This document shows positions 34,741-44,696 of a DNA stretch of 64,000 nucleotides, piece by piece. The notes beneath the pieces are model-generated. The model did no database searches, was not told where the DNA came from, and saw nothing but the letters and a program-made list of their open reading frames with translations. The stretch's first letter is position 1, and every line of letters begins with the position of its first letter. This DNA is from an uncultured Bacilli bacterium (GTDB lineage Bacteria > Bacillota_I > Bacilli_A > RF39 > UBA660). The position numbers and the translations under genes are program-made. Location: positions 1-64,000 of the forward strand of contig CAJTWC010000003.1 of NCBI GenBank assembly GCA_910580185.1. The letters run 5' to 3'.

Positions 34741-36507
34741 ATGAAATTATTAAAAATAATGTTAGAGTGTATAAAGAAAAAGATAATATATGTTATTTTG
34801 TTTATAATATTTAGTATTTTTAGTATGTATTTATTAACCTATATACCAGTTGTAATTAGTTATGGTATAAACCATATAATGGGAAATAATGATAGTATAT
34901 ATTTTTTAGATGAAGTCTTAAAAAACATAAATGATATAAAAATATACCTTGTTATTATTTGTTTAATATTACTTTTAATGCAAGGCATTATTTGCTTGCT
35001 TAATTATCTTAAATCAAGGGTGAAAGATAAGTTTATTCAAAAGTTTCAATATGAACTAAAGCATAATATATTTAATCATATACAAGAACTTACTTATACA
35101 TCTTTTTATAATAACTCAGTTGCTGACCTAGTTCAAAAAGCATCAAGCGACATAAATAAATTAGTTAGTTTCATTGACAAACAATTAATATTTTTTGTCG
35201 ATTTATTCTTACTTGTAATATTTATTGGCCTTAGATTATTTAAAATACATTACTTATTTTTAATTTTAATATTTTTTATATCACTTTTAATAATCGTAAG
35301 AAGTGTTTGGTACTTTAAGAAATGTAGTCCATTTTTAAACAAACTAATTGATGTATCAAACAAAGCGTATGAAAAACTAGAAGACAATTATAGAAACGTT
35401 AAGTTTATTAAATTAAATAATTTAGAAGAAAAAACAGTTGCAGACTTTGATGAAATAGCAGACGAAAATAAAAAGTATATGGATTTAAAATATTATTATG
35501 ATGATAAGTATTACTCATTTGTTATGTTTGTTTCGATGATTAATAGCCCACTTAACTTTATATTAGGTGCAGTGTTGCTTGCAGCAGGAGAAATAACCTT
35601 GCCGATTATGCTTGTAGTATTTGATTACTCATCAAAGATAATTAATCAGTTTAGTGAGTTCCACCACGTATTAGAAGAATTTAATGATTTTATAATATCT
35701 TATAAAAGAATTTCTAATCTAGTTAATTTAACAATAGAAGATAATAAAATTAAGCGTATTACTTTAAATAATTATGATATAGAATTTACCAATGTAACTA
35801 TAACATTAAAAGATAAGGTAATATTAAAAGATTTAAATTTTAAAATAAATGAAAACGAAAAAGTATTAATAGTTGGTAAAACTGGTAGTGGTAAAACCAT
35901 TTTATTTAAGACTCTTATAGGTTTTTATGATTATTCTGGAAGCATTACTATAGGCGGTGTTGAAATAAAGGAAATGAACCGTAAAAACATAAGAGAGTAC
36001 GTATGTATGATCTTGCAAGACTCTTACATATATAGTAAAACAATCAGGGATAACATTAAAGTATTAGATCAATACATACCTGATAATTTTATGATTGATT
36101 TATCAAAAGAGTTTATGCTTCATGATGATATTATAAATTTAAAAGAAGGATATAACACTATGCTAGGAAGTCATGGAATTAAACTATCTAAAGGACAAAA
36201 TCAAAGGTTAATCCTTACCAGAAGTTTTGTTAAACCTAAAAACATTATGATATTTGATGATTCGTTTTCAGCGATAGATAATAAGAATAAAAAAGTTATT
36301 TTAAAGGATTTGCTAACTAAAAAAGATAATTTTACCAAGATAATTGTAACTTATGATATTTTAAATGCCCCTTTATTTGATAAGGTATTATACATTAATA
36401 ATGGCAAGGTAAAAGTGGGTACTCATAATACTTTAATTAATAGTGATAAGACATATAAGAAGATATATGATATTGCAAGTGATAAAGTAGGTGATAGCTA
36501 TGAATAA
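34741..36507 (+). CDS. ABC exporter subunit with degenerate ATPase site
   Basis: 588 aa, six membrane helices in the first 320 residues, then an ATPase. Walker A is GKTGSGKTI, the signature is LSKGQNQR. Walker B reads IMIFDDSFSAID, with Asp in place of the catalytic Glu, and the H-loop His is replaced by Tyr (VTYDIL). Such a lesion is typical of one half of heterodimeric exporters (BmrCD/LmrCD/TM287-288 type). ATG 34741 follows GGAGTGGTG; the upstream in-frame ATG lies at the predicted promoter (TATGAT at 34705). The next gene overlaps by 8 bp. Confidence 0.88.
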   Translation: MKLLKIMLECIKKKIIYVILFIIFSIFSMYLLTYIPVVISYGINHIMGNNDSIYFLDEVLKNINDIKIYLVIICLILLLMQGIICLLNYLKSRVKDKFIQKFQYELKHNIFNHIQELTYTSFYNNSVADLVQKASSDINKLVSFIDKQLIFFVDLFLLVIFIGLRLFKIHYLFLILIFFISLLIIVRSVWYFKKCSPFLNKLIDVSNKAYEKLEDNYRNVKFIKLNNLEEKTVADFDEIADENKKYMDLKYYYDDKYYSFVMFVSMINSPLNFILGAVLLAAGEITLPIMLVVFDYSSKIINQFSEFHHVLEEFNDFIISYKRISNLVNLTIEDNKIKRITLNNYDIEFTNVTITLKDKVILKDLNFKINENEKVLIVGKTGSGKTILFKTLIGFYDYSGSITIGGVEIKEMNRKNIREYVCMILQDSYIYSKTIRDNIKVLDQYIPDNFMIDLSKEFMLHDDIINLKEGYNTMLGSHGIKLSKGQNQRLILTRSFVKPKNIMIFDDSFSAIDNKNKKVILKDLLTKKDNFTKIIVTYDILNAPLFDKVLYINNGKVKVGTHNTLINSDKTYKKIYDIASDKVGDSYE

Positions 36508-38218
36508 AAAAGAGAACATAAAGAAATTACTTACGTTTGGAGAAAATAAAAAAGCACTTACTTTTTGGTACATAGTAAGACTTTTACCAAGTATTTTAGT
36601 TTTTACTGGACCATTGTTAACTTCATTAATTCTTGATACGTATTTTCCAGACAATAATTATAAATACGTCTACTACTGTTCATTTATTTATATTGTTTTA
36701 ACCATTTTAAGAACTATGCAAATATTTTTCTATAACAACAAAAGAAATAAGATAATTTCAAAAGAGGAAAACACCATAAAGAAAAAAATGTATGAAAACG
36801 TAATTAAATCAAAGGTATCATTAACGGATAGTTACCCAGTAGGTGAATTAATCGCACTTAACACTAGTGAATCTAAAAGTGCATCACTTCTTTTTGCATG
36901 GTCATACATGAGAATTTACCCAATTGCTTATAAGGAAGTATTTTATACAATAATCGTAATGCTGTTTTTAGATTATAAACTTGCGATAATATCGACAGTA
37001 GTATTCTTCTTAAGTTATTTTATGCTTAAACCACTTTATAAGAAAAACTATAAAGTAATAGAAAAATTACAAAAAATAAGATTAGAATTATCCTCTAAAA
37101 CTAATGAATTTATTAATAGTTACTCAACTAATAAATCACTTAGAATTGAAGAAAGTAATTTAAGTGAAATTGATGAGCTGCTTAAGAAAACATCAGATGA
37201 AGTATTAAAATATAACAAAGTAATATACATTCATAAATACCTACTTAGCTTTATAAGCTTTATAAGCACCATTTTGATAGTTTACGTAGGCGGTGTAAAC
37301 ATTCTATCAGGAGTATCTTCTCTTGCTTTAATAATATTATTTAGAAACTATATAGCAAGTTTAGATTCGGCGATGAATATTATCGTAGAGTTTAAAAACG
37401 AAGCTAATAACAATTATAATGCTTATATGAAAATATATAATTTATGCTTAAATAAAAAAGAAGATAAAAAGGCTGGATTATTACTTAAAAAGGTAGATAG
37501 TATAAAATTTAAGCATGTTAAGATGAGTTATGATGGTGTAAATGACATATTAAAAGATATTAATTTAGATATAACAAAACCAATGAAAATAGCCTTAGTT
37601 GGAAAAAGTGGTTGTGGTAAAAGTACGTTAGTTAACTTAATACCAAGGTTTTATGATATAACCGGTGGTTCTATTTTAATAAATGATACGGATTATAAAG
37701 AATATAGTTTAGAGACTTTAAGAAACAATGTTGGATATGTCTTTCAAGAACCAGTAATATTTCATATGAGTATTATGGATAATATAAAATATGGTCAAAA
37801 TAGAAAAGTTACTAATAAAGAGGTAATAGAAGTTTGTAAAAGAATCGGCTTACACGATAAAATCACTTCGTTAGAAAATGGATATAATACTAAAATAGAC
37901 ATTTATAGTGATAAAATATCTTACGGTGAAAAACAGCTTTTAAATTTTGCTAGAGCGATATTAAAAAACGCTGATATTTTAATATTAGATGAAGTAACTT
38001 CAAACCTTGATTTAGAATTTGAACAAAAAGTTATGAAAGCAACTAAAGAAGTTCTTAAAAATAAGTTTTCCTTTATCATTGCACACAGACTTAAAACCAT
38101 TAAAGAAGCTGATTTAATTGTTTATATAGAAAATGGTAAGATAAAAGAAATGGGAACACATGATGAACTTATTAAAATGAATGGAAAATATAAGACATTA
38201 TATAACGATAAAAAATAA
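36500..38218 (+). CDS. ABC exporter subunit with intact ATPase site
   Basis: 572 aa with the same membrane-then-ATPase plan. Walker A GKSGCGKST, signature ISYGEKQ, Walker B ILILDEVTSNLD and H-loop IAHRL are complete, so this subunit supplies the catalytic Glu to the composite site. Overlap of ATG 36500 with the end of the preceding gene indicates translational coupling and a fixed 1:1 ratio. The substrate is unknown; drugs, peptides or lipids are typical for this class. Confidence 0.9.
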   Translation: MNKKENIKKLLTFGENKKALTFWYIVRLLPSILVFTGPLLTSLILDTYFPDNNYKYVYYCSFIYIVLTILRTMQIFFYNNKRNKIISKEENTIKKKMYENVIKSKVSLTDSYPVGELIALNTSESKSASLLFAWSYMRIYPIAYKEVFYTIIVMLFLDYKLAIISTVVFFLSYFMLKPLYKKNYKVIEKLQKIRLELSSKTNEFINSYSTNKSLRIEESNLSEIDELLKKTSDEVLKYNKVIYIHKYLLSFISFISTILIVYVGGVNILSGVSSLALIILFRNYIASLDSAMNIIVEFKNEANNNYNAYMKIYNLCLNKKEDKKAGLLLKKVDSIKFKHVKMSYDGVNDILKDINLDITKPMKIALVGKSGCGKSTLVNLIPRFYDITGGSILINDTDYKEYSLETLRNNVGYVFQEPVIFHMSIMDNIKYGQNRKVTNKEVIEVCKRIGLHDKITSLENGYNTKIDIYSDKISYGEKQLLNFARAILKNADILILDEVTSNLDLEFEQKVMKATKEVLKNKFSFIIAHRLKTIKEADLIVYIENGKIKEMGTHDELIKMNGKYKTLYNDKK

Positions 38219-38275
38219 TTATAAAATCATATATAAAGTATGTTATAATATTATTAGTTAGGGAGGTTTTTGAAT

Positions 38276-38800
38276 ATGAAAACAATGGAAGAACATAAAA
38301 AAGAAAAATCAGAATTAATGAGAGAAAAAATAATAAATGAGATAAATGATTGTGATAATGATGAGCAAAAAGCAATGTTATTAGATAAAGCCGTAGCTTC
38401 TGATGACCCAGTTTTAATTAGAGAGGTTTTAACAAAAACCAAATTATCAGAAACAGAGAATGATAAAGTTTTAAAAGCATTTCTTTCAAAAAACGACAGT
38501 GAGTATTTTACACAACAAATAGTTTACTTATATTTTAAGGATGCGGAATCTTTAGCTGCTTCATTTGGAAGTTCAAATAATTTTAGAGATTATGTATTAT
38601 CTGATACGTATCTTGATACAGAAAATATTCCTAAAGACTTTTTGGATAGTGTTGAGGCTATTGCTAAAAGTGAATCAAATAGTATGATGATAATAACAAG
38701 AACAATGATAGAACAACATATACTTCCACATATAAACGAAGAAAAAATTCCAGTAGTTAATCTTCACTATAATTCAAATAAATCATATAGAAGTAGGTAA
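38276..38800 (+). CDS. Uncharacterised acidic helical protein, 174 aa
   Basis: No family recognised. It begins with a charged helix (MEEHKKEKSELMREKI), continues with helical hairpins and has no membrane segment. ATG 38276 is 9 nt after GGGAGG; a TTG at 38270 is less well placed. A TATAAT at 38244-38249 suggests its own promoter, and a strong terminator follows. Confidence 0.65.
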   Translation: MKTMEEHKKEKSELMREKIINEINDCDNDEQKAMLLDKAVASDDPVLIREVLTKTKLSETENDKVLKAFLSKNDSEYFTQQIVYLYFKDAESLAASFGSSNNFRDYVLSDTYLDTENIPKDFLDSVEAIAKSESNSMMIITRTMIEQHILPHINEEKIPVVNLHYNSNKSYRSR

Positions 38801-38834
38801 AAAAATCAAGGCTAGTAATAGCTTTGATTTTTTG
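38801..38834 (+). terminator. Terminator of the 174-aa unknown gene
   Basis: AAAAATCAAGGCT (38801-38813) pairs with AGCTTTGATTTTT (38820-38832), with wobble pairs, followed by TT. A TATAAT (38836-38841) for the next gene starts 4 nt later. Confidence 0.8.
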
Positions 38835-38861
38835 CTATAATAACGTTATGAGGGTGGTTTT

Positions 38862-39833
38862 ATGGTGAATTATTTTAAGATGAGAAAAGAAGCAATCGAT
38901 AATATAAAAGATGCCATAAACAATTTAAGTGGTGAAGGCGTTATTAATAAAAGATTAACCTATAATAGATTTTTTTATCCAAGAAACTATATAAATAAAT
39001 TACTTACTGAAATAGAAGATTATAAACATGGCATAGAATATACATCGTTTAATGGTAATGAAAAAAATAAAAGAATAATCGGATTTGGTTTTAGTCAAAT
39101 GAAAAAACCATTAAATGCATTTATTATAAATGATATTCCTGATTTTGATAATACCATTTTGATAACTGGAGTAATGCACGGATTTGAAGGTGCTTTTTCA
39201 CATGATGGGAAGTTAATATATGATACCTTAAATGAAACTGCATATTATTATTCTAATAATAATGATATTTTGAATAAAACAAGAATTATAATAGTTCCAT
39301 ACTGTAATCCTGATGGTTTGTTTGATGGTAAATCAGATAAAGGCTTTGGTAGAAAAACTTCAAATAATACTGATATGAATAGGGATTTTGGACAATTTAA
39401 CGCTCGTGAAACAGTCGAAATATCTAATCTCATGTTAAAGTATAAACCTAATATTTATATTGACGTGCATGGATGGTTAAATGCTTTATATGGTGATGAT
39501 GAAATATTAAAACCTTTTTATAATAATTGCCTAATAGATAGAAAATATCCTAACCAGTTTGGTCACGGGAAAGGATATGCTATATCTTATGCAAAAAATA
39601 ATTTTAAAGCCAAATGTGCCTTAGTGGAGTTTAATAGTCCTGATGAAATATCACCGCAAAAAATGGTCATGGCATTAAATGAGTTACTTGGCTTGGATTC
39701 TAAATACAGTTTCATAGATGAACAAACAATGAAAATAACTAAAGGATATTGTGATATGATAAGAGCTAGTAAAGATTTAGCCAAAACTTTACTTAGAAGA
39801 AATGGAGGATTAAATGACAAAAATAAAAACTAA
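38862..39833 (+). CDS. M14-family zinc carboxypeptidase-like protein, 323 aa
   Basis: The zinc ligands are seen as ITGVMHGFEGA (His-x-x-Glu) and IYIDVHGWL (second His), with YCNPDG and DMNRDFG (substrate-binding Asn-Arg) between them and the catalytic Glu in CALVEFNSP. No signal peptide, so it probably acts in the cytosol on peptides, for example wall-derived ones. AGGGTGG ribosome site. The next gene overlaps its end by 20 bp. Confidence 0.85.
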   Translation: MVNYFKMRKEAIDNIKDAINNLSGEGVINKRLTYNRFFYPRNYINKLLTEIEDYKHGIEYTSFNGNEKNKRIIGFGFSQMKKPLNAFIINDIPDFDNTILITGVMHGFEGAFSHDGKLIYDTLNETAYYYSNNNDILNKTRIIIVPYCNPDGLFDGKSDKGFGRKTSNNTDMNRDFGQFNARETVEISNLMLKYKPNIYIDVHGWLNALYGDDEILKPFYNNCLIDRKYPNQFGHGKGYAISYAKNNFKAKCALVEFNSPDEISPQKMVMALNELLGLDSKYSFIDEQTMKITKGYCDMIRASKDLAKTLLRRNGGLNDKNKN

Positions 39834-40626
39834 AGGAATTATTACTAAGAAAGATGTATTAAAATATGCCGCTGAACAAGGCTATGATATTAACTTATTT
39901 TTAGAATATTTAAAATTTCAGCAAAAAGAAGTAAACAAAAATGATGGAGAATTCAAAATGCCTGTTGAAGAATGCGCACTTGCTACTCTAGAATTAGACA
40001 TGAATAGTTTTGAAAACCTAGATTGGTATAGTAACTGGATGGGATTTGGAGACCGCGACTACATACCATCAGAATATGATTTTAAAACTTTTTGTACAAG
40101 AAGAGATAATTGGATGTATAAATCACATAGTTATGATATTCTTCAAAAAATAAATTCTGATAACGAAATATATGTGTTTCGTGATGATAATTTGCAGTCT
40201 TTAAAAATATCGGAAGCTGGTAATTCTTATAAAATTAATTTAAGGAGCAATGATAAATTAGACTTAAAAAACTTTAATCAAGGAAAAGTTTTGGCAATGG
40301 CGTTAGTAACCGAAAAAGCTGATGCTTTATGTGCTATTTTAGAAAAATTTTATAATAATTTAAGAGGAAATCCAATTACTTGTGACATTAGTTCTGGAAT
40401 TAAAGGAAATATCGAAATCATTTCTGGGGTAAGAGGATTTTCTATGGTCGTAGATACAAATTATTTATCACGACCTCCAATTTCAATAAATATGGATATT
40501 AATAAAGAAGATAATGAAGATGCTTTTTTAGCAACTAAAGAGTTATATAGTGATTTAGATGATATAAAAATAAAGAGTGAAAACATTAACACCCGTTTAA
40601 GTTTATTAAGAATAAAGGCAAAATAA
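39814..40626 (+). CDS. Uncharacterised protein, 270 aa
   Basis: I do not recognise the family. Soluble, acidic, with several Trp/Tyr-rich stretches near residues 65-110 (DWYSNWMGFGDRDYIPSEYD) and a beta-rich C-terminal half. It overlaps the M14 peptidase gene by 20 bp with a good GGAGG site, so the two are co-expressed and may act together. Confidence 0.65.
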   Translation: MTKIKTKGIITKKDVLKYAAEQGYDINLFLEYLKFQQKEVNKNDGEFKMPVEECALATLELDMNSFENLDWYSNWMGFGDRDYIPSEYDFKTFCTRRDNWMYKSHSYDILQKINSDNEIYVFRDDNLQSLKISEAGNSYKINLRSNDKLDLKNFNQGKVLAMALVTEKADALCAILEKFYNNLRGNPITCDISSGIKGNIEIISGVRGFSMVVDTNYLSRPPISINMDINKEDNEDAFLATKELYSDLDDIKIKSENINTRLSLLRIKAK

Positions 40627-40639
40627 AATGCCTTTTTAA
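40614..40639 (+). terminator. Terminator before ruvA
   Basis: AAAGGCA (40614-40620) and TGCCTTT (40629-40635) form a stem whose 8-nt loop contains the stop codon of the preceding gene; a T-run follows. Confidence 0.75.
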
Positions 40640-40647
40640 TTTTATGT

Positions 40648-40675
40648 TTACAAATACAATTGTTCGTGATAAAAT
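40648..40675 (+). promoter_or_regulatory. Promoter of ruvAB
   Basis: TTTACA (40648-40653), 16 bp, TAAAAT (40670-40675). No LexA-type box is evident beside it. Confidence 0.55.
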
Positions 40676-40707
40676 TAACTTGTATTAAAAATAAATGAGG
40701 TGTATTT

Positions 40708-41259
40708 ATGTATTCATACATTAAAGGTATTGTAACAATGATAGAACCCAGTTATGTGGTTATTGAAAATAACGGAATTGGTTATATGATATATGTAGCA
40801 AATCCATATTCATATAAAATAAATGAGGAAGTATTAATTTACTTATATCAACAAATTAGAGAAGAAGAAAACACGTTATATGGTTTTAAGAATAAGGAAG
40901 ATAAAAATTTATTTTTAAAATTAATTAGTGTTAAAGGTTTAGGTTGTAAAATGGCACTTCCAATGCTTTCAGGAGATAATAAAGATAGTATTTATGATGC
41001 TATAGAAAGTGGAAATATTAACTACTTGAAAAAATTTCCTAAGATTGGTGATAAGGTTGCAAGACAAATTATCCTTGATTTAAAAGGAAAATTAGCGGTT
41101 GACGTAAAAGAAGTAAAACAAGATTATACCGAACTTACCGAAACTCTTAAGTCTTTGGGATATAAACCAGCTGATATTAAAAAGATACTACCTAACATTG
41201 ATATTTCAAAAACGTTAGAATCTCAAGTTAAGGAAGCTTTAAAGTTATTATTAAAATAG
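40708..41259 (+). CDS. ruvA: Holliday junction branch migration protein RuvA
   Basis: 183 aa. N-terminal OB domain (YIKGIVTMIEPSYVVIENNGIGYMIYV), tandem helix-hairpin-helix elements (LISVKGLGCKMALPML, FPKIGDKVARQIILDLK) and a short C-terminal domain that contacts RuvB (LKSLGYKPADIKKIL). It recognises four-way junctions. Co-transcribed with ruvB, 14 nt apart. Confidence 0.96.
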   Translation: MYSYIKGIVTMIEPSYVVIENNGIGYMIYVANPYSYKINEEVLIYLYQQIREEENTLYGFKNKEDKNLFLKLISVKGLGCKMALPMLSGDNKDSIYDAIESGNINYLKKFPKIGDKVARQIILDLKGKLAVDVKEVKQDYTELTETLKSLGYKPADIKKILPNIDISKTLESQVKEALKLLLK

Positions 41260-41273
41260 AAAGGAATTAATTT

Positions 41274-42278
41274 ATGGATAACAGAATAATTACTTCTGAA
41301 AAATTAAAAGAAGATAGTTTTGAATCAACTATAAGACCACAAAGCATTGATGAATACATCGGTCAGAAAGATATAGTAGAAAATTTAAAGGTGTTTATGA
41401 AAGCTGCTAAAATGCGTGGTGAAGCACTCGACCACGTCTTACTATACGGCCCTCCTGGTCTTGGTAAAACAACTCTTTCTTATGTAATAGCAAACGAGAT
41501 GGATGCCAATATTAAAACCGCATCTGGTCCATCAATTGAAAAATCAGGAGATTTAGCAGCGATTTTATCTTCGTTAGAAGAAGGCGACGTGCTATTTATT
41601 GATGAAATACATAGAATGCCAAGGTTTGTTGAAGAAATACTTTATTCGGCAATGGAAGATTTTACCCTTGATATAATTGTTGGTGGAGAAGGATCTAATC
41701 GTAATTTAAGAATCGATTTACCTAGGTTTACACTTGTTGGAGCAACAACAAGAGCTGGTGACTTGTCCGCACCTTTAAGGGACCGTTTTGGAATTGTATC
41801 GAAACTTAATTATTATACTGAAGAAGAAATAACAGAAATAATTAAAAGAAGTGCAAGGGTGCTTGATTTAAGCATTGAAGATGAAGCTGCTAGTGAACTT
41901 GCTAACAGGTGTCGTAGAACCCCTAGAATAGCTAATAGATTACTTAAACGTGTAAGTGATTTTGCGTTAGTTAAAGGTAATGGAACAATTACCCTTGATA
42001 TCACGAAGTTTGCCCTTGATTCATTAAAAGTAGATAAACTAGGATTGGATGAGGTTGACTATGAATTATTAAAGACTATTATATATAAATTTAATGGTGG
42101 TCCCGTTGGAGTTGAAGCAGTTGCGGCATCCATCGGAGAAGAAGTATCAACAATAGAAGATGTATGTGAACCATATCTTTTACAGATTGGTTATTTAAAA
42201 AGAACGCCAAGGGGGCGCATAGTAACTGATATGGCGTATAGACACTTAGGAATAGATAGGAATAGTAATAATGGCTAA
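41274..42278 (+). CDS. ruvB: Holliday junction helicase motor RuvB
   Basis: 334 aa, standard. Walker [16 protein letters not shown], Walker [12 protein letters not shown], sensor 1 [18 protein letters not shown] and the C-terminal winged helix ([17 protein letters not shown]) are all present. It drives branch migration with RuvA. The downstream unknown gene overlaps by 8 bp. Confidence 0.97.
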   Translation: MDNRIITSEKLKEDSFESTIRPQSIDEYIGQKDIVENLKVFMKAAKMRGEALDHVLLYGPPGLGKTTLSYVIANEMDANIKTASGPSIEKSGDLAAILSSLEEGDVLFIDEIHRMPRFVEEILYSAMEDFTLDIIVGGEGSNRNLRIDLPRFTLVGATTRAGDLSAPLRDRFGIVSKLNYYTEEEITEIIKRSARVLDLSIEDEAASELANRCRRTPRIANRLLKRVSDFALVKGNGTITLDITKFALDSLKVDKLGLDEVDYELLKTIIYKFNGGPVGVEAVAASIGEEVSTIEDVCEPYLLQIGYLKRTPRGRIVTDMAYRHLGIDRNSNNG

Positions 42279-43158
42279 CCAAATGCTTGAAAAATTAATT
42301 AGGGTATATGATGAAAATTTTGAAAAAGATAAAGAAGAATTTATGGACGCTGATTATTTAAAGAATTATATGTATTTAGTAAAAAATTATCGCGATTTAA
42401 ATAAAACTTTTTTGAATGAGAAAAACGAGGAAATTAATAAAAATATTGATGCTTTTATTAGTTTAATATTAAATATGGTAAATAATTTTAAATTTTCAGT
42501 AGAAAAGGTATGGGCTATTTTGTATGCGTACAATTTATATAAATTATATGGGTTTAAAGTAAATAATTTAACATCTGCTGACATCAACTTATTGGTTAAT
42601 TTATATATGGGATTAGATAGAAAGTATTCTTTGTCATTTCTAAATAAAATAATGGATTTTATATTTGATGCTAATTTAAAAAATGAGCTTTATGATATGA
42701 ATTTATCTTTAGGTGAATTAACAAATTTTTTATTAGAACCAATAGATGAATATATTGATGAGGGCATAAATTTTAATATTCCTTTAATTTTTTATATTAA
42801 AGAAGAAATTAAAAATAAAACACAAAATAAAGTAAGTACAAAGGAAACTTTAAGATTAAATTGGGATACACCCGAAGACATTTATGATAATTTAAAAAAT
42901 AAAATAACGTCCATGGCAAATTTGATGATAAATTCTGGTTATGAAAAACAAGAACAAGAAGGCTATGAACTTCTTTCTAATTTAGGAATGTTAGTATGTA
43001 AATTAAAGAATATGTCAGAAGAAAACTTTGGTATTTGTAGAGAAACTATTAAAATTCTAATGGAAGATGAAAAAAGAAAACTTCAAGACAAATATTATCT
43101 AATCTTTAGCTTGATTAATCAGCTTACTACATATAATTCTAATAAAGGTATGAAATGA
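42271..43158 (+). CDS. Uncharacterised helical protein coupled to ruvB, 295 aa
   Basis: No family recognised. All-helical, soluble, without motifs. Its ATG lies within the last codons of ruvB, so its synthesis follows that of RuvB. It ends with TGA directly in front of a consensus promoter, which supports TGA being a real stop here. Its composition resembles the other Lys/Asn-rich unknowns in the window, but I cannot align it with them. Confidence 0.7.
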   Translation: MANQMLEKLIRVYDENFEKDKEEFMDADYLKNYMYLVKNYRDLNKTFLNEKNEEINKNIDAFISLILNMVNNFKFSVEKVWAILYAYNLYKLYGFKVNNLTSADINLLVNLYMGLDRKYSLSFLNKIMDFIFDANLKNELYDMNLSLGELTNFLLEPIDEYIDEGINFNIPLIFYIKEEIKNKTQNKVSTKETLRLNWDTPEDIYDNLKNKITSMANLMINSGYEKQEQEGYELLSNLGMLVCKLKNMSEENFGICRETIKILMEDEKRKLQDKYYLIFSLINQLTTYNSNKGMK

Positions 43159-43159
43159 T

Positions 43160-43188
43160 TTGAATTTTTAATTAAAATAATTTATAAT
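43160..43188 (+). promoter_or_regulatory. Promoter of queA
   Basis: TTGAAT (43160-43165), 17 bp, TATAAT (43183-43188). It begins 2 nt after the stop codon of the preceding gene. Confidence 0.8.
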
Positions 43189-43213
43189 AAGTACTTGCAA
43201 TGTGCTTATTTTT
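43186..43213 (+). terminator. Hairpin with T-run between promoter and queA
   Basis: AATAAGTAC (43186-43194) pairs with GTGCTTATT (43202-43210), one wobble, then TTT. It would stop transcripts from ruvAB, while the queA promoter transcript starts inside it and escapes folding. Confidence 0.65.
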
Positions 43214-43229
43214 GTTTGGAGGGATGTAT

Positions 43230-44252
43230 ATGAAGACTGATGATTTTGATTATGATTTACCAAAAGAACTTATCGCGCAAACGCCTCTTAAAAAAAGAGA
43301 TTCTTCACGTATGATGGTGTTAGATAAAAAAACAGGCAAAACAGAGGATAAAATATTTACTGATTTAATCGATTATGTAGAAACAGGTGATACACTAGTT
43401 TTAAATGACACTAAGGTTATACCAGCAAGATTAATTGGACATAAGCCTGATACTGGTGCAGTGATAGAAGTTTTAATGTTAAAAGATTTAGGCGATGATG
43501 AATGGGAATGCTTGACGAAACCTGCAAAGAGAATTAAAATCGGTACTACTGTTAAGTTTTCTGATGATTTATCTTGTAAGTGTACTTTTGTGGGAGAAGA
43601 TGGAATTAGAAGGTATAAGTTTATTTATGACGGAATATTACTTGAAATATTAGATAAATTAGGGGAAATGCCACTTCCTCCATACATAACAGAAAAATTA
43701 AATGAAAAAGATAGATATCAAACCGTTTATGCAAAAAATCCTGGTAGTGCAGCAGCGCCTACAGCAGGTCTTCATTTTACTGATGATGTTTTAAGTAAGA
43801 TAAAAGAAAAGGGCGTTAGCATAGCATATGTAACACTTCATGTTGGACTTGGAACTTTTAGGCCAGTAAGTGTAGAAGATGTGACAAAACATGACATGCA
43901 TCAGGAGTATTATGAAATGAGTGAAGATGTAGCTAATCTTCTTAATAAAACAAGAGATAATGGTAAAAGAATAATTGCAGTTGGAACAACATCAACTAGA
44001 GTATTAGAAACAATTGCTGATGAAACGGGGCATTTTAAAGCACAATCAGGTAATACTAAAATATTTATATATCCTGGATATAAGTTTAAAGGAATTGATT
44101 GTTTACTAACTAATTTTCACTTACCTAAATCCACGCTGATAATGCTTATTAGTGCACTTGCGGGTAAAGAAAATGTTTTAAGTGCATATAAAAATGCAGT
44201 AGACAAAAAATATAGATTTTTCTCTTTTGGAGATTGTATGTTAATAAAGTAA
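43230..44252 (+). CDS. queA: S-adenosylmethionine:tRNA ribosyltransferase-isomerase QueA
   Basis: 340 aa. Recognisable blocks are [60 protein letters not shown] and TSTRVLE, all typical of QueA. It converts 7-aminomethyl-deazaguanine in tRNA to epoxyqueuosine and works with Tgt 0.5 kb downstream. ATG 43230 follows GGAGGGATG; the frame is open further upstream, but that part lies in the promoter and hairpin. Confidence 0.96.
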   Translation: MKTDDFDYDLPKELIAQTPLKKRDSSRMMVLDKKTGKTEDKIFTDLIDYVETGDTLVLNDTKVIPARLIGHKPDTGAVIEVLMLKDLGDDEWECLTKPAKRIKIGTTVKFSDDLSCKCTFVGEDGIRRYKFIYDGILLEILDKLGEMPLPPYITEKLNEKDRYQTVYAKNPGSAAAPTAGLHFTDDVLSKIKEKGVSIAYVTLHVGLGTFRPVSVEDVTKHDMHQEYYEMSEDVANLLNKTRDNGKRIIAVGTTSTRVLETIADETGHFKAQSGNTKIFIYPGYKFKGIDCLLTNFHLPKSTLIMLISALAGKENVLSAYKNAVDKKYRFFSFGDCMLIK

Positions 44253-44264
44253 TGGAGGTATTAT

Positions 44265-44312
44265 ATGTTTATAGATAAAAAAGTTTTAGCTGATTTAAGA
44301 GAAGAAAAATGA
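44265..44312 (+). CDS. Very small ORF (15 aa), possibly the 5' part of a frameshifted small gene
   Basis: A strong GGAGG site precedes ATG 44265; the peptide MFIDKKVLADLREEK ends at TGA 44310-44312, which overlaps the ATG of the next small ORF. A shift at the A5 run joins both into one 54-aa basic protein. Either translational coupling, a frameshift or a sequencing slip in the A-run is possible. Confidence 0.4.
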   Translation: MFIDKKVLADLREEK

Positions 44313-44428
44313 CCTTATCAAAAATTGATGAAGCCAAAGAAGTAAAAAAAGAAAATGTAAAGGTTTTAAGAAAAGAAAGAAAAAGATTAAAAACATTAAA
44401 AAGACAATCAAAGAAATTAAATGATTAA
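44309..44428 (+). CDS. Small basic protein, 39 aa
   Basis: Begins MTLSKIDEAKEV and ends in a Lys/Arg-rich helix (VLRKERKRLKTLKRQSKK). The coupling ATGA overlap with the 15-aa ORF stands in for a ribosome site. Family unknown; the basic helix could bind nucleic acid, which is speculation. Confidence 0.45.
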   Translation: MTLSKIDEAKEVKKENVKVLRKERKRLKTLKRQSKKLND

Positions 44429-44437
44429 GGAGAAAAA

Positions 44438-44683
44438 ATGTTAAAAAATAAATTAATTAATTTTAAAACAAAATTATCAAATTTAAGTATTAATTATTTT
44501 TATAAAAACCTAATTAATAAAAGCCAAGGATTAGCTTTAAATGTAAAAGATACTTACACTGACGCTAATGGTTTTCACATAAAAAAAGGTAATGATGAAG
44601 TAATAATTTCTAAAAGTGTAATTAAAGATCTTTGCAGGAAAAAAATTAAAAAAACATTAAAAAATAAAAAACACTTTAATTGA
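44438..44683 (+). CDS. Small basic protein, 81 aa, unknown
   Basis: No family recognised. Lys-rich ends enclose a short beta-like middle (TYTDANGFHIKKGNDEVIISKS). AAGGAG ribosome site 8-9 nt before ATG 44438. It ends in TGA, followed at once by TAA, inside the terminator hairpin. Confidence 0.6.
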   Translation: MLKNKLINFKTKLSNLSINYFYKNLINKSQGLALNVKDTYTDANGFHIKKGNDEVIISKSVIKDLCRKKIKKTLKNKKHFN

Positions 44684-44696
44684 TAAAAGTGTTTTT
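44666..44696 (+). terminator. Terminator before tgt
   Basis: AAAAACACTTT (44666-44676) pairs perfectly with AAAGTGTTTTT (44686-44696) over a 9-nt loop; the loop contains the TGA stop and most of the next promoter's -35 box. Confidence 0.8.
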
